Assembly: GCA_030062745.1 (NCBI GenBank) | Contig: CP099842.1 | Span: forward strand, 21,051,822 to 21,115,821 | DNA length: 64,000 nt | Direction of reading: 5' to 3' | From: Capitulum mitella | Lineage: Eukaryota > Arthropoda > Thecostraca > Pollicipedomorpha > Pollicipedidae | The notes under the pieces: generated by a model | The model's database searches: none | Told to the model about the DNA's origin: nothing | What the model saw: the letters and a program-made list of their open reading frames with translations, nothing else | Made by a program: the position numbers and the translations under genes | Shown here: positions 1 to 16,363 of the stretch, one piece after another | Numbering within the stretch: position 1 is the stretch's first letter | Layout of the letters: each line of letters begins with the position of its first letter

Positions 1-4675
<4,675 letters not shown>

Positions 4676-7600
4676 GCGGCGGCGGCCGGCTCTCCGCGCC
4701 GTCGGCTGCACCGTGCCGATTCCCCGGCAGACGCCGCCGCCGCCTGCCGCGAGCTCCGCCGGAGTCCGGCGCGGCCGGCCGCCCGGTCTACGGGCGTGAC
4801 CTCCGTGAGAGCCGCTGGCGTCGTCTGTTTTCTCATGTGGCACCAGCTGCAATGATTGTGGTCTCTGTCAGGATCACCTGGCTGCTCGGCCGGTGCTGAT
4901 CTCCGCGCCGCGCCGCCGGCTCCGTTGGCGTCCGGCGTGATCTCCTGCCTGGCCGCCCCGCTCCTCTCCGCTCCCTGTACATAGTGCCTTCACTGTGGGT
5001 GGCTGCTGCTGCCCAGAGAGCGCGCTCCCGCGCTCGCTGTGTCTCCGCTCGCCGAGCGACGGGCAGACCAGGCAGAAGTACAAGCAGAGCGCGCTGGGCT
5101 GCCCCGTTCCACGACGGCAGCTGTCCGACCACGGCCTGAACGCCGCGCCTTGACGACGCCACTGGCACAGACCGGCGGTGTGGCGGCTCCGGCCTCTGAG
5201 CGGGGTCAGTGATGTGCGCGGGCGCACGGAGCCTGACCGCGTGACGGTGCCATTTGTCCGGCCTGCGGCGGCCTTTGGTTGACGCTTGTGTCTGTGTGTG
5301 TGTCTGCGCCGACAGAGGGGCTTTATGGGCAGCGGAGGGGTGCAAGCTGTGCTCGTGCGCGTCGTCAGCTTCCTCCCGATATTGGTACAGATGCGCCAGC
5401 TTTGGCGGCTGTTGTCTGTGGGTGCGTACTGTGCAAATTAGGCGGATCATTTCTTCGGGGCCATACCGATGACAATCATGATGCTTTCAAACGCTCTGGC
5501 CGTACTGCCGAGAAGACAACCAGTGCTCGTCGGATTTCGCTGGATTTTATCGCGAGACGCTAATGTAGATTTGTAACTTTGTTATGGTGGCTCTATGCAG
5601 TGCCCTCGGAACTTATGCTCGCAGACAAGCTGTATCGCTGTAATGTAATAGCCACATTAGGTATCCAGTGCAGGAACCCGCTGTACGCTAGTGACGTTAT
5701 TCCGGTGTTGTTGTGGCGCTCATTCTTGGAATCGTTTTGTGCATCAATACATTTCTCTGCATGACTGAAAGCGTCTGAGCTGGACCCCACCCGACCGGGG
5801 TCTTTTCTAGGCTTGAGTAGCGCCGGTTACAGGCCGGGAGGTCTGAAGAACATTGGCTGAGTGAAGTCCTAACTGACTGAAGTCTGACCGAAGTCCATTG
5901 GCTGACTAAGAAGAGGGAGGCGCTCGCACGTTCTCGGAATCGAGGAAGTCTTGAGCTTTTTACGTTGCTGAGCGTGGAGTGATTAATGAGTGAGTCTGCA
6001 ACGTCTCTGATGGAGATATTCGAAAGCGATGAAAAACTGATTCATGACATTTTAGATTAGCAGGTTTATGTCGCTGTAACAAGCTGTCACTGCGCACTTT
6101 CCCGGACCGAAAACTGCACAGTCTTAATAACAACAGCGCAGCTTGATACTGCCAACATTTCACAGGAAATGCGTCATACCTACACTAAAGTCTGCATCGA
6201 TGTTACCGTTTCTTTTTCGTTACTGAGATGTGTTACGTGCAGCCAAGTTATGTGTTAAATTCTGACCAAGCTCAAAGGCGTGCCCAACACGAATAATCCC
6301 AAAACACGTTGGCACTTGCGATCTTTATTCGTAAAACAGGCTTGCATGATCTCGCCGATACGGGCTCACGTACGACTTCCTCGTTCTTCACTGATCGGTG
6401 TCAAGAACCACCTCTCGGCCAGAGTAACTGAATGGTACGTCAAAGGCAATGAAACGGGGGATCGGATACTGGAAGCTAATAGCTTAATCTAACATCATAG
6501 CTATTGCGCGAAACTAGGACCATTGCCGTTATCCCCATGACACTGCATGGGAAAAAACGATTCAGAAATGTTCTTCATTTCACCTGCAAGGACATCGAAC
6601 ACCACTGACTAGGAGCTGTTAGAAGAAAGGCTCTTTGAAACGTGCCCATTTTGCAGTTCAAGGTAGCTGTGGAGCGTACCGTTTGAAAAGGCTGCTCTCG
6701 ACGGCTTTTCTTCACGTGTAATTTACTGCGCGTTTGCTTGACTTCCTCGACCCGCGCGACCTTGTACGTGGGCTGACCCCGACCCCGGAGCTCGCTCGTA
6801 CTCCCTGCGGCCGGCCGCCAACACTGACTGCTGGGAACAGGAGAGAGGGGGCCGCCGCAGGCTCGAGGGCCGGCCGCTCCTCAGCAGGGCGAACAGTTCC
6901 GCCGGGCGGAATGTTCTCACAGTCGACCTCCGCAGCCCCGGGCGTCGCACCGGCTCGTTACGTGATGTATCTGGTCAGAGCGCGTGCCCGGCTGACGATC
7001 GTCCTCTGCCTCTGAGCGTCCGACCATGGTCAAGCCAGCGGGACCATGATGGTGAGAGGATGAGCTGGTGCCACATCGTGCTGAGGTTCCCGATGTTTAT
7101 GCTTATGCATTCATTTATTTTTATACCGTTGCACTTAGCCTTTTTATTTGAAACTCTTCATACAAAAGGCTGTTCCGAACATAGGCGACGGGACGGGGGG
7201 AGGGGAAGACAGGGGGCACCGTGGCCCTCACGCTTAACTGACGAAATTTGACTTTAACTCTTTGGCGTTGCATCGTAATAAATGGCTCGAAAAGTAGCCA
7301 GTGCCCCCCACCCTCCATCCTTGTCGGGACACGTCTCGCCGCTGCTGATGTCGAGCACTAAGTCGAACTTGCTTAAAGGAACATAGAACAAGAAATAAAA
7401 CGCGGAAACATAAACTGCACCTCATTGGTCTCTACTGGTACCAATTTCCGGCAGAAGGCTCTTCTTGGAGCAACGAAACAGTCAGCGTGTTGCAGTTCAT
7501 GAAATATTATATATTTGAAGGGGCGTAATGTTATATCATTGTTCTGCAGTGCATCATTTCGCTGATGGTAGCGAGAGCAGTTCTTTTGACTATAAGCACC

Positions 7601-8020
7601 GAATCCTAGTCATTGCCGACTAAGAACGACAGCACGACCAGGAACCATTCGCTCATGCTGTCTCTACGCGAAGAGAGCAACCGACGTGATGACATCGCAT
7701 GACGTCCTGCCAGACCTCGTCACAACACCCCACTCCAGGGCGTCTTCCTAATAGCAGAGTGCGCACCAGCCAGAGGGCTCCTCACACCTGTCAGGGTCAG
7801 CCGGGAGACCTCTGCCCCTCCGATCGAGCCGCAACGAACCGCAAACACGGCCGCCGCCGCCTCCCATCGGCGTGTGAACCGGACCGCAGCACGGGTGTGA
7901 GGAGCGCGCGCGCCGGCCGGCCTCGCGTCAGGGACGAGCCGCGGGACGGCTGCCGGCCCAGCCAGGCGCTCCAGTCTGCAGAGGTGTCGGCCGCGAGAGG
8001 AGCCGTCCGGCGGCCCGGCC
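4676..8020. other. Mad 3' UTR and Mad-Toucan intergenic region
   Basis: No exon is supported here. The first part is GC-rich and probably 3' UTR, with a short TG-rich stretch near 5286-5306. After about 5800 the composition becomes mixed. The first canonical AATAAA on this strand is at 7277, which would give a 3' UTR of about 2.6 kb. From about 7680 the sequence becomes CpG-rich with a TGACGTC (CRE-like) motif near 7702, consistent with a promoter for the next gene. Confidence 0.4.
7277..7282 (+). terminator. Candidate polyadenylation signal AATAAA for Mad
   Basis: First canonical AATAAA downstream of the Mad stop codon; another lies at 7394-7399. The distance makes the assignment tentative. 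Confidence 0.3.
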
Positions 8021-11000
8021 ATGGACCAGAGCTGGCCGGACATTCTGCTGCTGCTCAAGCCGCTGGACCAGCCGGGTGAGCGGCGTCTCGGGCCGGCGGG
8101 CGCCCCCTGGACGACGAGGGACGAGATGTGGATGCATGTGCTGCTCTCCTATTTCGCTGTATTCCTAACTCCTTTGCAAATATGCTTTTGTGCTCGCCCT
8201 AACCAGACGGATTTACCGAGTCCTGGCCTTATGATCTCACCGAAATGTCAGTGGCAATATGTTTTTTGTATTCCTGACTCCCTCGTAACAATGCTTCTGG
8301 TAGTATTCATCGGTGAGAAGTTTCTGCTGCTGGTATGTTTCTTGAGTGTGTGTACCACGCAGGCCCGGACCCTCTTCTCCGCCGAACTGGTTTGATCAGG
8401 CCCAGTCGGACTCGGCCAGTGAGACAGCTCAGCCGGCCCGACGGCGCCGGGATGCGTTTGAAACGACTACCATTCAGAGCATGAGAGCAATTTTCGGCTT
8501 CAGATACAAGCCGCAAATCAGTCTGAATACTCTGAGTAAAACAAATCTGTCGCGCCGGTCTGTCACAGCTGGCGAAATAATGTAACGTAATGTCAAGAAT
8601 GCGTGCTAATTGTAGTCCGAGTTTTTTACATGGATTTTTCCAGGCGGGCCGAGGAAGGCAGGGGGACGAGTATCATGGCATGCTACCTGCGTGGTGAGCG
8701 AATATTTTTTTAACGTTCATGTCTCTACACTCCCTGCAAAGCCAGGCAAAACATCGGTGTTTTAAACTTTCGTGTACGAGATATTAATTATTTCCCGATA
8801 TGTTTATACGTAGGCCGCAACTTCTTCAGAAAGCCCTCGAGAGAGGCTTCTGTTGTGAGTTTTAATAACCCTGTGGATTGCCTTTGATGCTGTTTGATCG
8901 TATTCAGAAGTTCGATATGTAAAGGCTAGTTGTGCTCGCCCTAACCAGACGGATTTACCGAGTCCTGGCCTTATGATCTCACCGAAATGTCAGTGGCAAC
9001 GAGTCCTAGACGTTACAATAGTGGCATGTCGTTCATTCGGCACGCTAGAATGTCGACAGTCTGGAACTGCGCTATTGGGCGAAATTTCAGGGCTTGTACA
9101 AGCTCTGCTCAGAATGAGTTCCGACACTTCTTGCCATTTTAGCAGAAACACCCGAATGAACTTTGTTTCGTGAGAAAAAAACATCTGCAAATGCCACGGG
9201 CTGCGGAATATCTTGCCGAAAAACGAGTCACTTGTCATTTAATGTCCTGGTATGCCTATTCCCTTGCTCTCTAGTCCCACTATTGAAACACGAAAAAGAT
9301 GTGCAACGAGTTCAATTCGTTTCGACGCCACCACGATCGACTTTCGCTACATTGCTAGATGGAGGCGGTTATGCGGTGTAATTGTTGTGCTTTGCATTAC
9401 TCGCTGGCGAGTTTACATGCTCTTTAAAACCTCTGGGACGGGATCGGTAACGAACTCAAGGTACTAAAGCCCTGGTCAGACAACAAGGTAGGTGTTTGAT
9501 GTTTTCACACGGTGACGAAACAACGGCGCTCCTGTCGGCCGATAAGTTACGAATTTTTGTAACAACATCCGCGAACCCTGTGCTGGCAAAATTCGCTGCA
9601 TGTAACGACCTGCGAACTCTGCGTGCCAAACCATGCAGTTTCGCCCGCGCACAGAGACATGGGATGGACTATACATTTAGGCTACGTTGGGGCCCCACTG
9701 CTCTTCCGGGATAGTGGTTTGACCTGTCCCACGCCATAACGCTTGAAGTTTCCACGTGGATTCTCAACATATACCCGATCTGGCACTTGCCAGACAGGAA
9801 ATCCAGATCATTCACATTGCGGTCATATGACAATGTTGCATAAATCAGATATTTAAATCGACACAGGCGGTCTCATCCACCAGACCGACCACGCTGACAA
9901 GTATCCAGTTATACCGCCTGTTTGCTTCCATCTGCACTGTGATCTTCCCACGCGTCAACGGCTTCACTTTGCTGTCAGACCACCCTGCGGTCTCCGGCGA
10001 TGTCGAGACCTCGGACGCCGGTCTTCACGAGGTCAAGGTCACCCGTCTGGAGCGGGAACTGGCGCGGCGGCAGCGGCAGATGCAGATAGCGCAGGACAGG
10101 TTGCAGCAGGCGGTTCGCGGCTTCGAGGCAGCCATGGTGGTGGCCGGTTATTTCCACAGCCAGGTGATCATCGGACGGCTCGGTCTCTGACCCTGGCCTG
10201 GATGCCGCATTTTGGGGCTCCTGTCTATCGTGTGTAGAGGGCGATGAAGAACGCTATCGATCGGTTTTGGTATGCGGATAAAGTCGGTAGGCTGGCAATA
10301 ACAGAGCTTTGGATAGGTTTTCTTTCGTAGCTTGGGTATTACTTCGGAATTTATCAACGAATCGGCAGGTGCGATGCACATAGCAGTCTTTCCGTTACGA
10401 GTTTTTTTTAGTAAACGTTGCAGTGACATTTTCTCCTTATGTGTGTTTCAGAGTAACTCGCACCAGTCAACGGAAGAAATTGAAAAACTGAGATTTCGCG
10501 TCGTCGAGCTACAGCTGGCACTCGGTGAGACAACCAGGCTGCGTTGGCAGACTGGGCGTTGTTGATCCTCAAAGCATCATTGCTGTTTCCCGCTTTGTAT
10601 GGTGATGTTGGCTCCAGCGGTTACGTTTTGTTGTCACCTAGCGGAAGGCTATCGCGTGCTTTCAGTTCCATGTGACTAGAAACAAAAAGACTCGGCATCC
10701 AGGCCAAGCATCCTCAAAATGGAAGTCACGACGGGCTTTCACCCGTAACATTCGCTTGTTAAATCTGACGCACGAATTCCTGACCCAGTGATGACGGGAC
10801 GTTTAAAATTGTTTCGCGCCTGCGGTCGGTTCTCGCCCGTCGTCACACGTCGAACCGAGCGGCGCTGACTGCCGAACCCCGGTCAGACGAGGCCACCGCC
10901 ACCCAGCGGCGCCTGGAGGTAGCTCTGCTGACCCGCCAGCCGGCCGAGCCGCCGGACCAGCGAGCCGAGGGCACGGCCGAGCCGCCGGACCAGCGAGCCG

Positions 11001-13251
11001 AGGAGCTGAACGAGCCGCCGGACGAGCGAGCCGAACTGCCGGACGAGCAAACCGATGGCCCGGACGAGCCGCCGGCCGACCCGGCGGACGAGCTAGCCGA
11101 GGAGCTGGAACTTTGCCGTCAGCAGCTGGAGGAGGTGCGGTACGCCTGGCACGAGGAGCGCCACCTGCTGGAGCGGGATCTAGTCCAGCAGCAGGGTCGG
11201 CACCAGCAGGCGCTGGACGGACTCCGACAGCAGCACCAGCGGGCGCTGGGCTCGTGCGAGGCCCGGTGGCAGCAGCAGCTGGTGGAGACTCAGGCCGACG
11301 CACGGTTAAGGGAGGAGCAGCTACAGAGTCAGGTGGCCGACTTGGCCGAGGAACGACGCCAGCTCTTTCGGAAGCTGCGACAGCGGCAGGCTGCTGCAGA
11401 GGCCGACAGCGCTCAGATACAGGTAACTACCGGATGGATATTCTGAAGCGTTTTCAAAAATACTCATGTGATGACTTGTGGTTATAGAGCCCCAGATGTT
11501 ACGTGGATGATACTGCAATGCTGACTGATAAGAAGACACTGAAATTTAAGGACGCAAAACGACTGAGGACATACAGGCCAGCTTCCGACTCATTCTCACA
11601 CAGGTATCCCCTCAGATGGTTCGTCTGACATCGACCTCTGCTCCCCGCTGACCACGGAGGGCTGACCATATTCTGCGTCCATCAGGCACTGTCGGGCCGC
11701 ACCGCTGAGCTGGAAGCCGAGGTCGCCTCGCTGCGGACCGTGCTGGAGCTGCGGTGCGAGCAGGCCGACCAGTTGCGTGGCTGCCAGCGCCAGCTGCAGC
11801 TACAACAGGCCGACGGCGACCGGCTGCAGGAGCGACTGGCTCTGCTCGAGTCCCAAGGCGCCGAGCTGGCCGCCACCCTCCAGCAGCGGGAGCAGCAGAC
11901 CGCGTGAGTTACGTTCAGGGGACTGTTAGGTGGCGGAGAGCCCGTTTACCCTCTAATACTCACTGCACAGAGATTTTGTATTTTAGAGTGAGTCTCTGGC
12001 TAACAATGCATAGATCTCGTCAGGAGGGGGGTTGAGATTGCACGCCATTTACGAGCAGATGAATCGGATCAGAACAGCAATTTTCTGTTATCTATGTGCC
12101 GAAAAATCGGCGGCATGTGATAACCACGACGCCTGGGGTACATCTGGCGTTTTCGCACCAGCCTTCTTTTTACTTCTTAATTATGATGAACTTTCCGGAA
12201 GCCGATCATGAACCTTCTTTATAAAATGTCTTCACACAGAGAACTATCCGAAGAGAACAAAAAGTTGAGGGAGAACCAGAATCGAGACAGGACGGCATTG
12301 CTGAGACTGTCCGCGGAGAAGGAGCAGCTGCAGTACAAACTCCGCCACATATCCGACATGTGGGCAGACCAAGGTATTTACGACACGTTTGGCAGGCGAC
12401 TGGCCAATGCAGGACATTTGACGCACTTGACGGTTTCGCCCCTCTTCATCTTGTGGCGTTTTAAATCTAACGCTGTTTACTTGTCCTCAGTCATTGTTAA
12501 AATCAGCTAGCTACGAATGGCTCATTGCCGCATAGTATAATTTACATCAGAGTCCAGTCGCTAGTGTCAACGAGGGCTAAAGAGTTCCAAGCTAAAGCTG
12601 CCCGATACAGGGCGTCGCCATGCTAATGCCGCTGTCTTTTTTATTCCAAGTGGGTCTGAATAATAAGCATGCTGACTGTTCCACAGGGCTTCGAGCTCGT
12701 TCCAGCAGTTTCCGTCCGAGTCGCGACTCAACTCCTCTCGTTCGAGCCGGCAGCGAGTCTCCGCGCATCTCCAGGTAATTTCGCCGCCACGGACAATAGA
12801 ACATCGTCACCGCCGAGTTGTAAAGGCGACATGAATTCCATATAACTATCGGAAGAGCTGACCAATAGTCCACTTGACTGAATAATGATTTGCCGTAAGC
12901 CGTTGTCACCGAACATCCAATAAATCCGCCATTTAATTGCATCCCAAGTCGCATTTCCACTTGTAACAAGTCGTCTCGGCTTTTTATGGAAGCCTTTGTC
13001 TTGACCGTCTTTTTCCAACCGAGCGCGCTGATGTCCACAGAAGGAGTGGTGTCATCCCACCACTATCGCCTCAGCCGCTGCGGCGATCCCAGCGCGCGCA
13101 GGAGACGCTCTCGCCGCCGCCGTCGCCGCACGTGCGGGCCGTGCTGCAGAAGGCCGACTCCATCAGCTGGGTGCTGGACCTGGACTCGGTCGAGGGAGAC
13201 CAACCGGACGAGACCAGTGACCTGCCACAGCTGGTGATCTGTCCGAAATAA
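8021..13251 (+). CDS. toc: MTUS/Toucan-family coiled-coil microtubule-associated protein, 8 exons, 499 aa
   Basis: Exons 8021-8075, 9979-10163, 10452-10524, 10887-11422, 11686-11903, 12240-12373, 12687-12774 and 13041-13251 join in phase without a stop. The ATG sits in a good context (GCCATGG) and encodes MDQSWPDILLLLKPLDQP. Exon 4 opens with acidic Pro-rich repeats (residues about 123-154), and a long coiled coil runs from about 178 to 400. Segments such as EVASLRTVLELR, EENKKLRE and LSAEKEQLQYKL resemble the C-terminal coiled coil of vertebrate MTUS1/2 and Drosophila Toucan, proteins that bind microtubules in spindles and oocytes. A Ser/Pro/Arg-rich tail ends in the motif ADSISWVLDLD (468-478). 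Drosophila Toucan is much larger, so this may be a short isoform. The family call rests on pattern memory, and splice sites are predictions. Confidence 0.72.
8188..8257 (+). repeat. 70-bp perfect direct repeat, copy 1 (Toucan-like intron 1)
   Basis: Identical over 70 bases to 8930-8999, 742 bp downstream in the same intron. It starts TTGTGCTCGCCCT and ends CAGTGGCAA, and similarity stops abruptly on both sides. Confidence 0.9.
8930..8999 (+). repeat. 70-bp perfect direct repeat, copy 2 (Toucan-like intron 1)
   Basis: Second copy of the segment at 8188-8257. No ORF or terminal inverted repeat is visible in the roughly 670 bp between the copies. Confidence 0.9.
10943..11038 (+). repeat. 33-bp coding tandem repeat in the Toucan-like gene
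   Basis: Three in-frame units encode variants of AEPPDQRAEGT, followed by a decaying tail of PDE/PAD motifs. The units are nearly identical at the DNA level, so they expanded recently. They lie just N-terminal to the long coiled coil. Confidence 0.85.
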
Positions 13252-13443
13252 GGTCACGGCTCGTCCGTCTGCGATCTGCTGGAGCTGGTGGTGTGTTCGA
13301 AATAAGGAAGCCGTTCGCCGCTCTGTTTCCTGCTAGAACCGATATTCAGATACACAAATATCCGGATATCCAGAAGGAGCCGGGCGCCATCCGTCCCTCT
13401 GCGACGTGTCTCGTCTTCGACTGGTGATGTGTTTGAAATCAGT
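13231..13443 (+). repeat. Repeated copies of the terminal-codon and stop segment in the Toucan-like 3' end
   Basis: A 23-bp stretch covering the last codons and the TAA stop (13231-13253) recurs almost intact at 13285-13307 and in decayed form at 13421-13443. Related flanking sequence (CCGTC[TC][GC]TCTGCGA) precedes the latter two. Confidence 0.7.
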
Positions 13444-16363
13444 AGCCAAGGCAGACCTCTTGTCGGACGGTTTTCTCCAATTGCTAACATTACATTCACA
13501 AAGCTAGGCTCGAGAAGCGTCGCGCCGTGAAACCAAGACTGAAGTTTTCTCCGATGTAGATCGTCGACCGAACAGATATTTCCGCGAGGTTTAGATCTAT
13601 GGACTATTCGCACACTCGCTCACGTAATGTACAACAAATGATAAGAATGATCTCTGTCTCCACTCAGTAAATGTGGATCCAGGTGATCATACTGGAAGAT
13701 TCAAAACCATCGGACGACAGTGAAATAAGACATATTACGCTAACTAATGAAGGTAGCGCAATTAGCTTCAGAAACGTCAAATGTCATGACGATCCATAAG
13801 TAGTGGACCACGCACTTTTGCACCGTTTGAAGACGAGGTCGCCTTAGTGAACATTCCGTATCTAGCTTTACCACGTTTTTAAAGCACCTTCGTAAGCTTC
13901 ATTGGCTACAAGCCGTCTTATACGTTGTCCCCGTAGTGATCAGCTGGTCGTTGACATTCGACACTCAACGACTGGACATACGCCAAGAAGACGGTCACGG
14001 GCAGGGCCACGGTGGTTTTATAGCTTTCCCGTTGCACTTCGATGCGGACAGAGTACAACCAAGATCACAGTCTGTGTTCTTCGATTTTGTGGCAAGGTGC
14101 GTGCGATGTTGAAAAAAGTGACGTTTGCGGTAGCTGACGGGCAGTTCTGGTCAATCGTGCTGGTAAAAATGGTCTTGGTCCTTTGAAACAATGATTGATA
14201 AATGGAATGCCGAACCAGTAATTATCCCCAAAACGCAAAGAAGTTCATTGTTTGATCTATTTCATGTACTGGCCCTTCCTTTCGAGCCCGATTTTTTTAT
14301 TTAGTCATGCAATATTGACGAAAAAAGGTCCTGGATAAACCTCATGTCATTTGGCATGCCAACACCACACCAAACCAAGGTTTATAATATTTCCAGGTGG
14401 TCGGTAAGTGTCATGCGACATTTTTCCATAAATAACACCACAGAACATGGAAGTGCATGGAAGTGCATGGAAGACATCATGGGCATAAAATGATTCATGA
14501 GCGCATTTCCCAGACAGTTCAATTCATGTCATTCACGCTCACGAGTTTTTAAGACGTCACCTCAGCGCCATTTCAAGCAGAAGTGCATGTCTGACAACCA
14601 AATCGGCATTTTCCATCAATGGCTCATGCAATGAATGTCACCGTACTCCTGTAACATCAGGCAGAGCTCCCTCGGTAAATACACTGCACTATTATGCATG
14701 CACCTGTCTCGTGTATTCCTGAGTGTATGTGAGGTCAATAAAGCAGCGCGCTAGATGTCTTCAGTATGTCTATTTTGAGAACATGGTGGGTTTCGTTTGT
14801 GCCGTGTGAAGTCTCTTCCACGCTGCGCAGCAATATGTTGCCATTGTATGGGCCACCAGTTCTGATGGCGCCCAAAGTGCGATATATATTTAACAGAGCC
14901 GACGGACTGTGAAGAGACGTAATGCGCATGTCCTCATGTCCGTTGAAAATAATGCTTCCATCCATGGCTTTTTGACAACCGGGCGTGGAATTTAGCACAA
15001 GCTTGTGTGATTTCAGTGCCTGGTAACTGGAAACACCGTTTTTCAAATCATGATAAGTCACTAGGTTATCTAGTACCCCGGCACGGGACCCATCACTGCA
15101 AAGCCCGACGTCCGACTTCGGTGAGCCCCTGACTATCCTCTCGCCTAACGCGGTTCTGCCGTTTTTGGAGGCCGGTGAATAGGACCACAACTTAAGTGAG
15201 CAGCCTCCTTCACGCGCTTTGGACTCTTTTATTTCGGAAATTTCGACGGATGACGACTGCTGATGTTGGGATCGCTCATGCGCTACGCGCGGACTGTCAA
15301 GTCCCCTCTGGTGGTGCGGTGCTAATTAATTGGTTCATATTCTGCTATCCAGTTTTTCCCATCTTCTTTTTCGATGGCGTTTGGCATTTTCATGCCAACT
15401 GTCAACTTTTATACTTTTATCAAGAAAACGGCAACATCAAGCGAAAACTGTTACTGGGACTAAAATCCGAGTTCTTCGTTAGACAGCAGGTGGCTGCGGG
15501 TTTTCATTTAAGTGATGGCTTTAAAAATTAACCAGGACATGACAGGGTACTGAAAATTTTGGCTTCAGATCAAGGTCGGACCGTGACCTTAAAGGGAACC
15601 TAAGTATCTCAACCAATACTTTGTTTCGAGAAGAACAAAGCCGTTGTTTCAGTGATGTTTGATGTTTCCACATCCATCAATTGGAGCATTCTCTGCACGT
15701 CTTGGGTCTGGACGCAGATGCTGCAAACCCCACCGTCTTGACAGAGCTATTTTTCAGTTTTGATGTGCACCGGGAGTATCACTGACCATCGAGGCCATTT
15801 ACTGCCTAGGCCAAAGTAACAAGGGAAAAACGGAACGCGACCCAAAGTAATACGTCCTCGGTAGAAGAGAAATGACTAAGAATAAGAAGCAGAAACTGGT
15901 AAGTGTGGATTGACTGCAGGTCACTGCGAACTTAATTAAATTTTTTAACGGCCATTGGCCGTAACATCGTCCGGAAAAAGGCACCTTTCTCTGAGAATTA
16001 TGGGGGAAACAAGAGCAATAAATTTATCTCAGGCGTCGCCCGAGTTACGCATAATGGAGGAAAATATTTGAAGGATTTTTGTTTCCGGGTCTGGCAAGCA
16101 CATCATTTCTTGCGCATCTATTTCATATTGGACGCATCAAGAGCGCAAGTTCAAAGACTTCATTTAGGACGACAGGACGACTGACTGACGCCCGACGGGA
16201 CACAAAACTTGACTTAAGACACGGACGCTTGAGCCCAAGAGGCTGTGCGTCCTAACCCACAACAAACAAACAAACAAATTTTAGGACGACTTAGGGTTTT
16301 GTTGGTTTTGACTGTTGGTCTGCGAGCTTGGGCTCCCTACGCTTGTTTATTGTCTGAGATTAG
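13252..16363. other. 3' UTR of the Toucan-like gene and intergenic region
   Basis: Mixed-composition DNA without supported exons. A small 10-bp repeat (AAGTGCATGG) lies near 14452-14471. The AATAAA at 14737 could end the Toucan-like transcript. A minus-strand ORF at 14735-15190 has no recognisable domain. The right edge, about 16300-16363, is the last CpG-containing sequence before a CpG-free block and ends in a good donor-like ATTAG|GTGAGG. Confidence 0.4.
14737..14742 (+). terminator. Candidate polyadenylation signal AATAAA for the Toucan-like gene
   Basis: Canonical hexamer in the context GGTCAATAAAGC, about 1.5 kb after the stop codon. There is no transcript evidence. Confidence 0.3.

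Noticed and set aside
5254..5563. Short ORFs in the TG-rich stretch after Mad
   Set aside because: Low-complexity 3' UTR or intergenic sequence with no domain or splice support.
10803..11303. 166-codon minus-strand ORF
   Set aside because: Antisense shadow of the fourth coding exon of the Toucan-like gene.
12986..13237. Alternative last exon of the Toucan-like gene using the CCTCAG acceptor before CCGCTGCGG
   Set aside because: It breaks phase with the donor at 12775 or forces an Arg-rich frame. The acceptor ending at 13040 keeps phase and gives a coherent Ser/Pro-rich tail.
14735..15190. 151-codon minus-strand ORF
   Set aside because: No recognisable domain, no splice or promoter context, and codon use unlike the GC-rich genes here. 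Kept only as a possibility.
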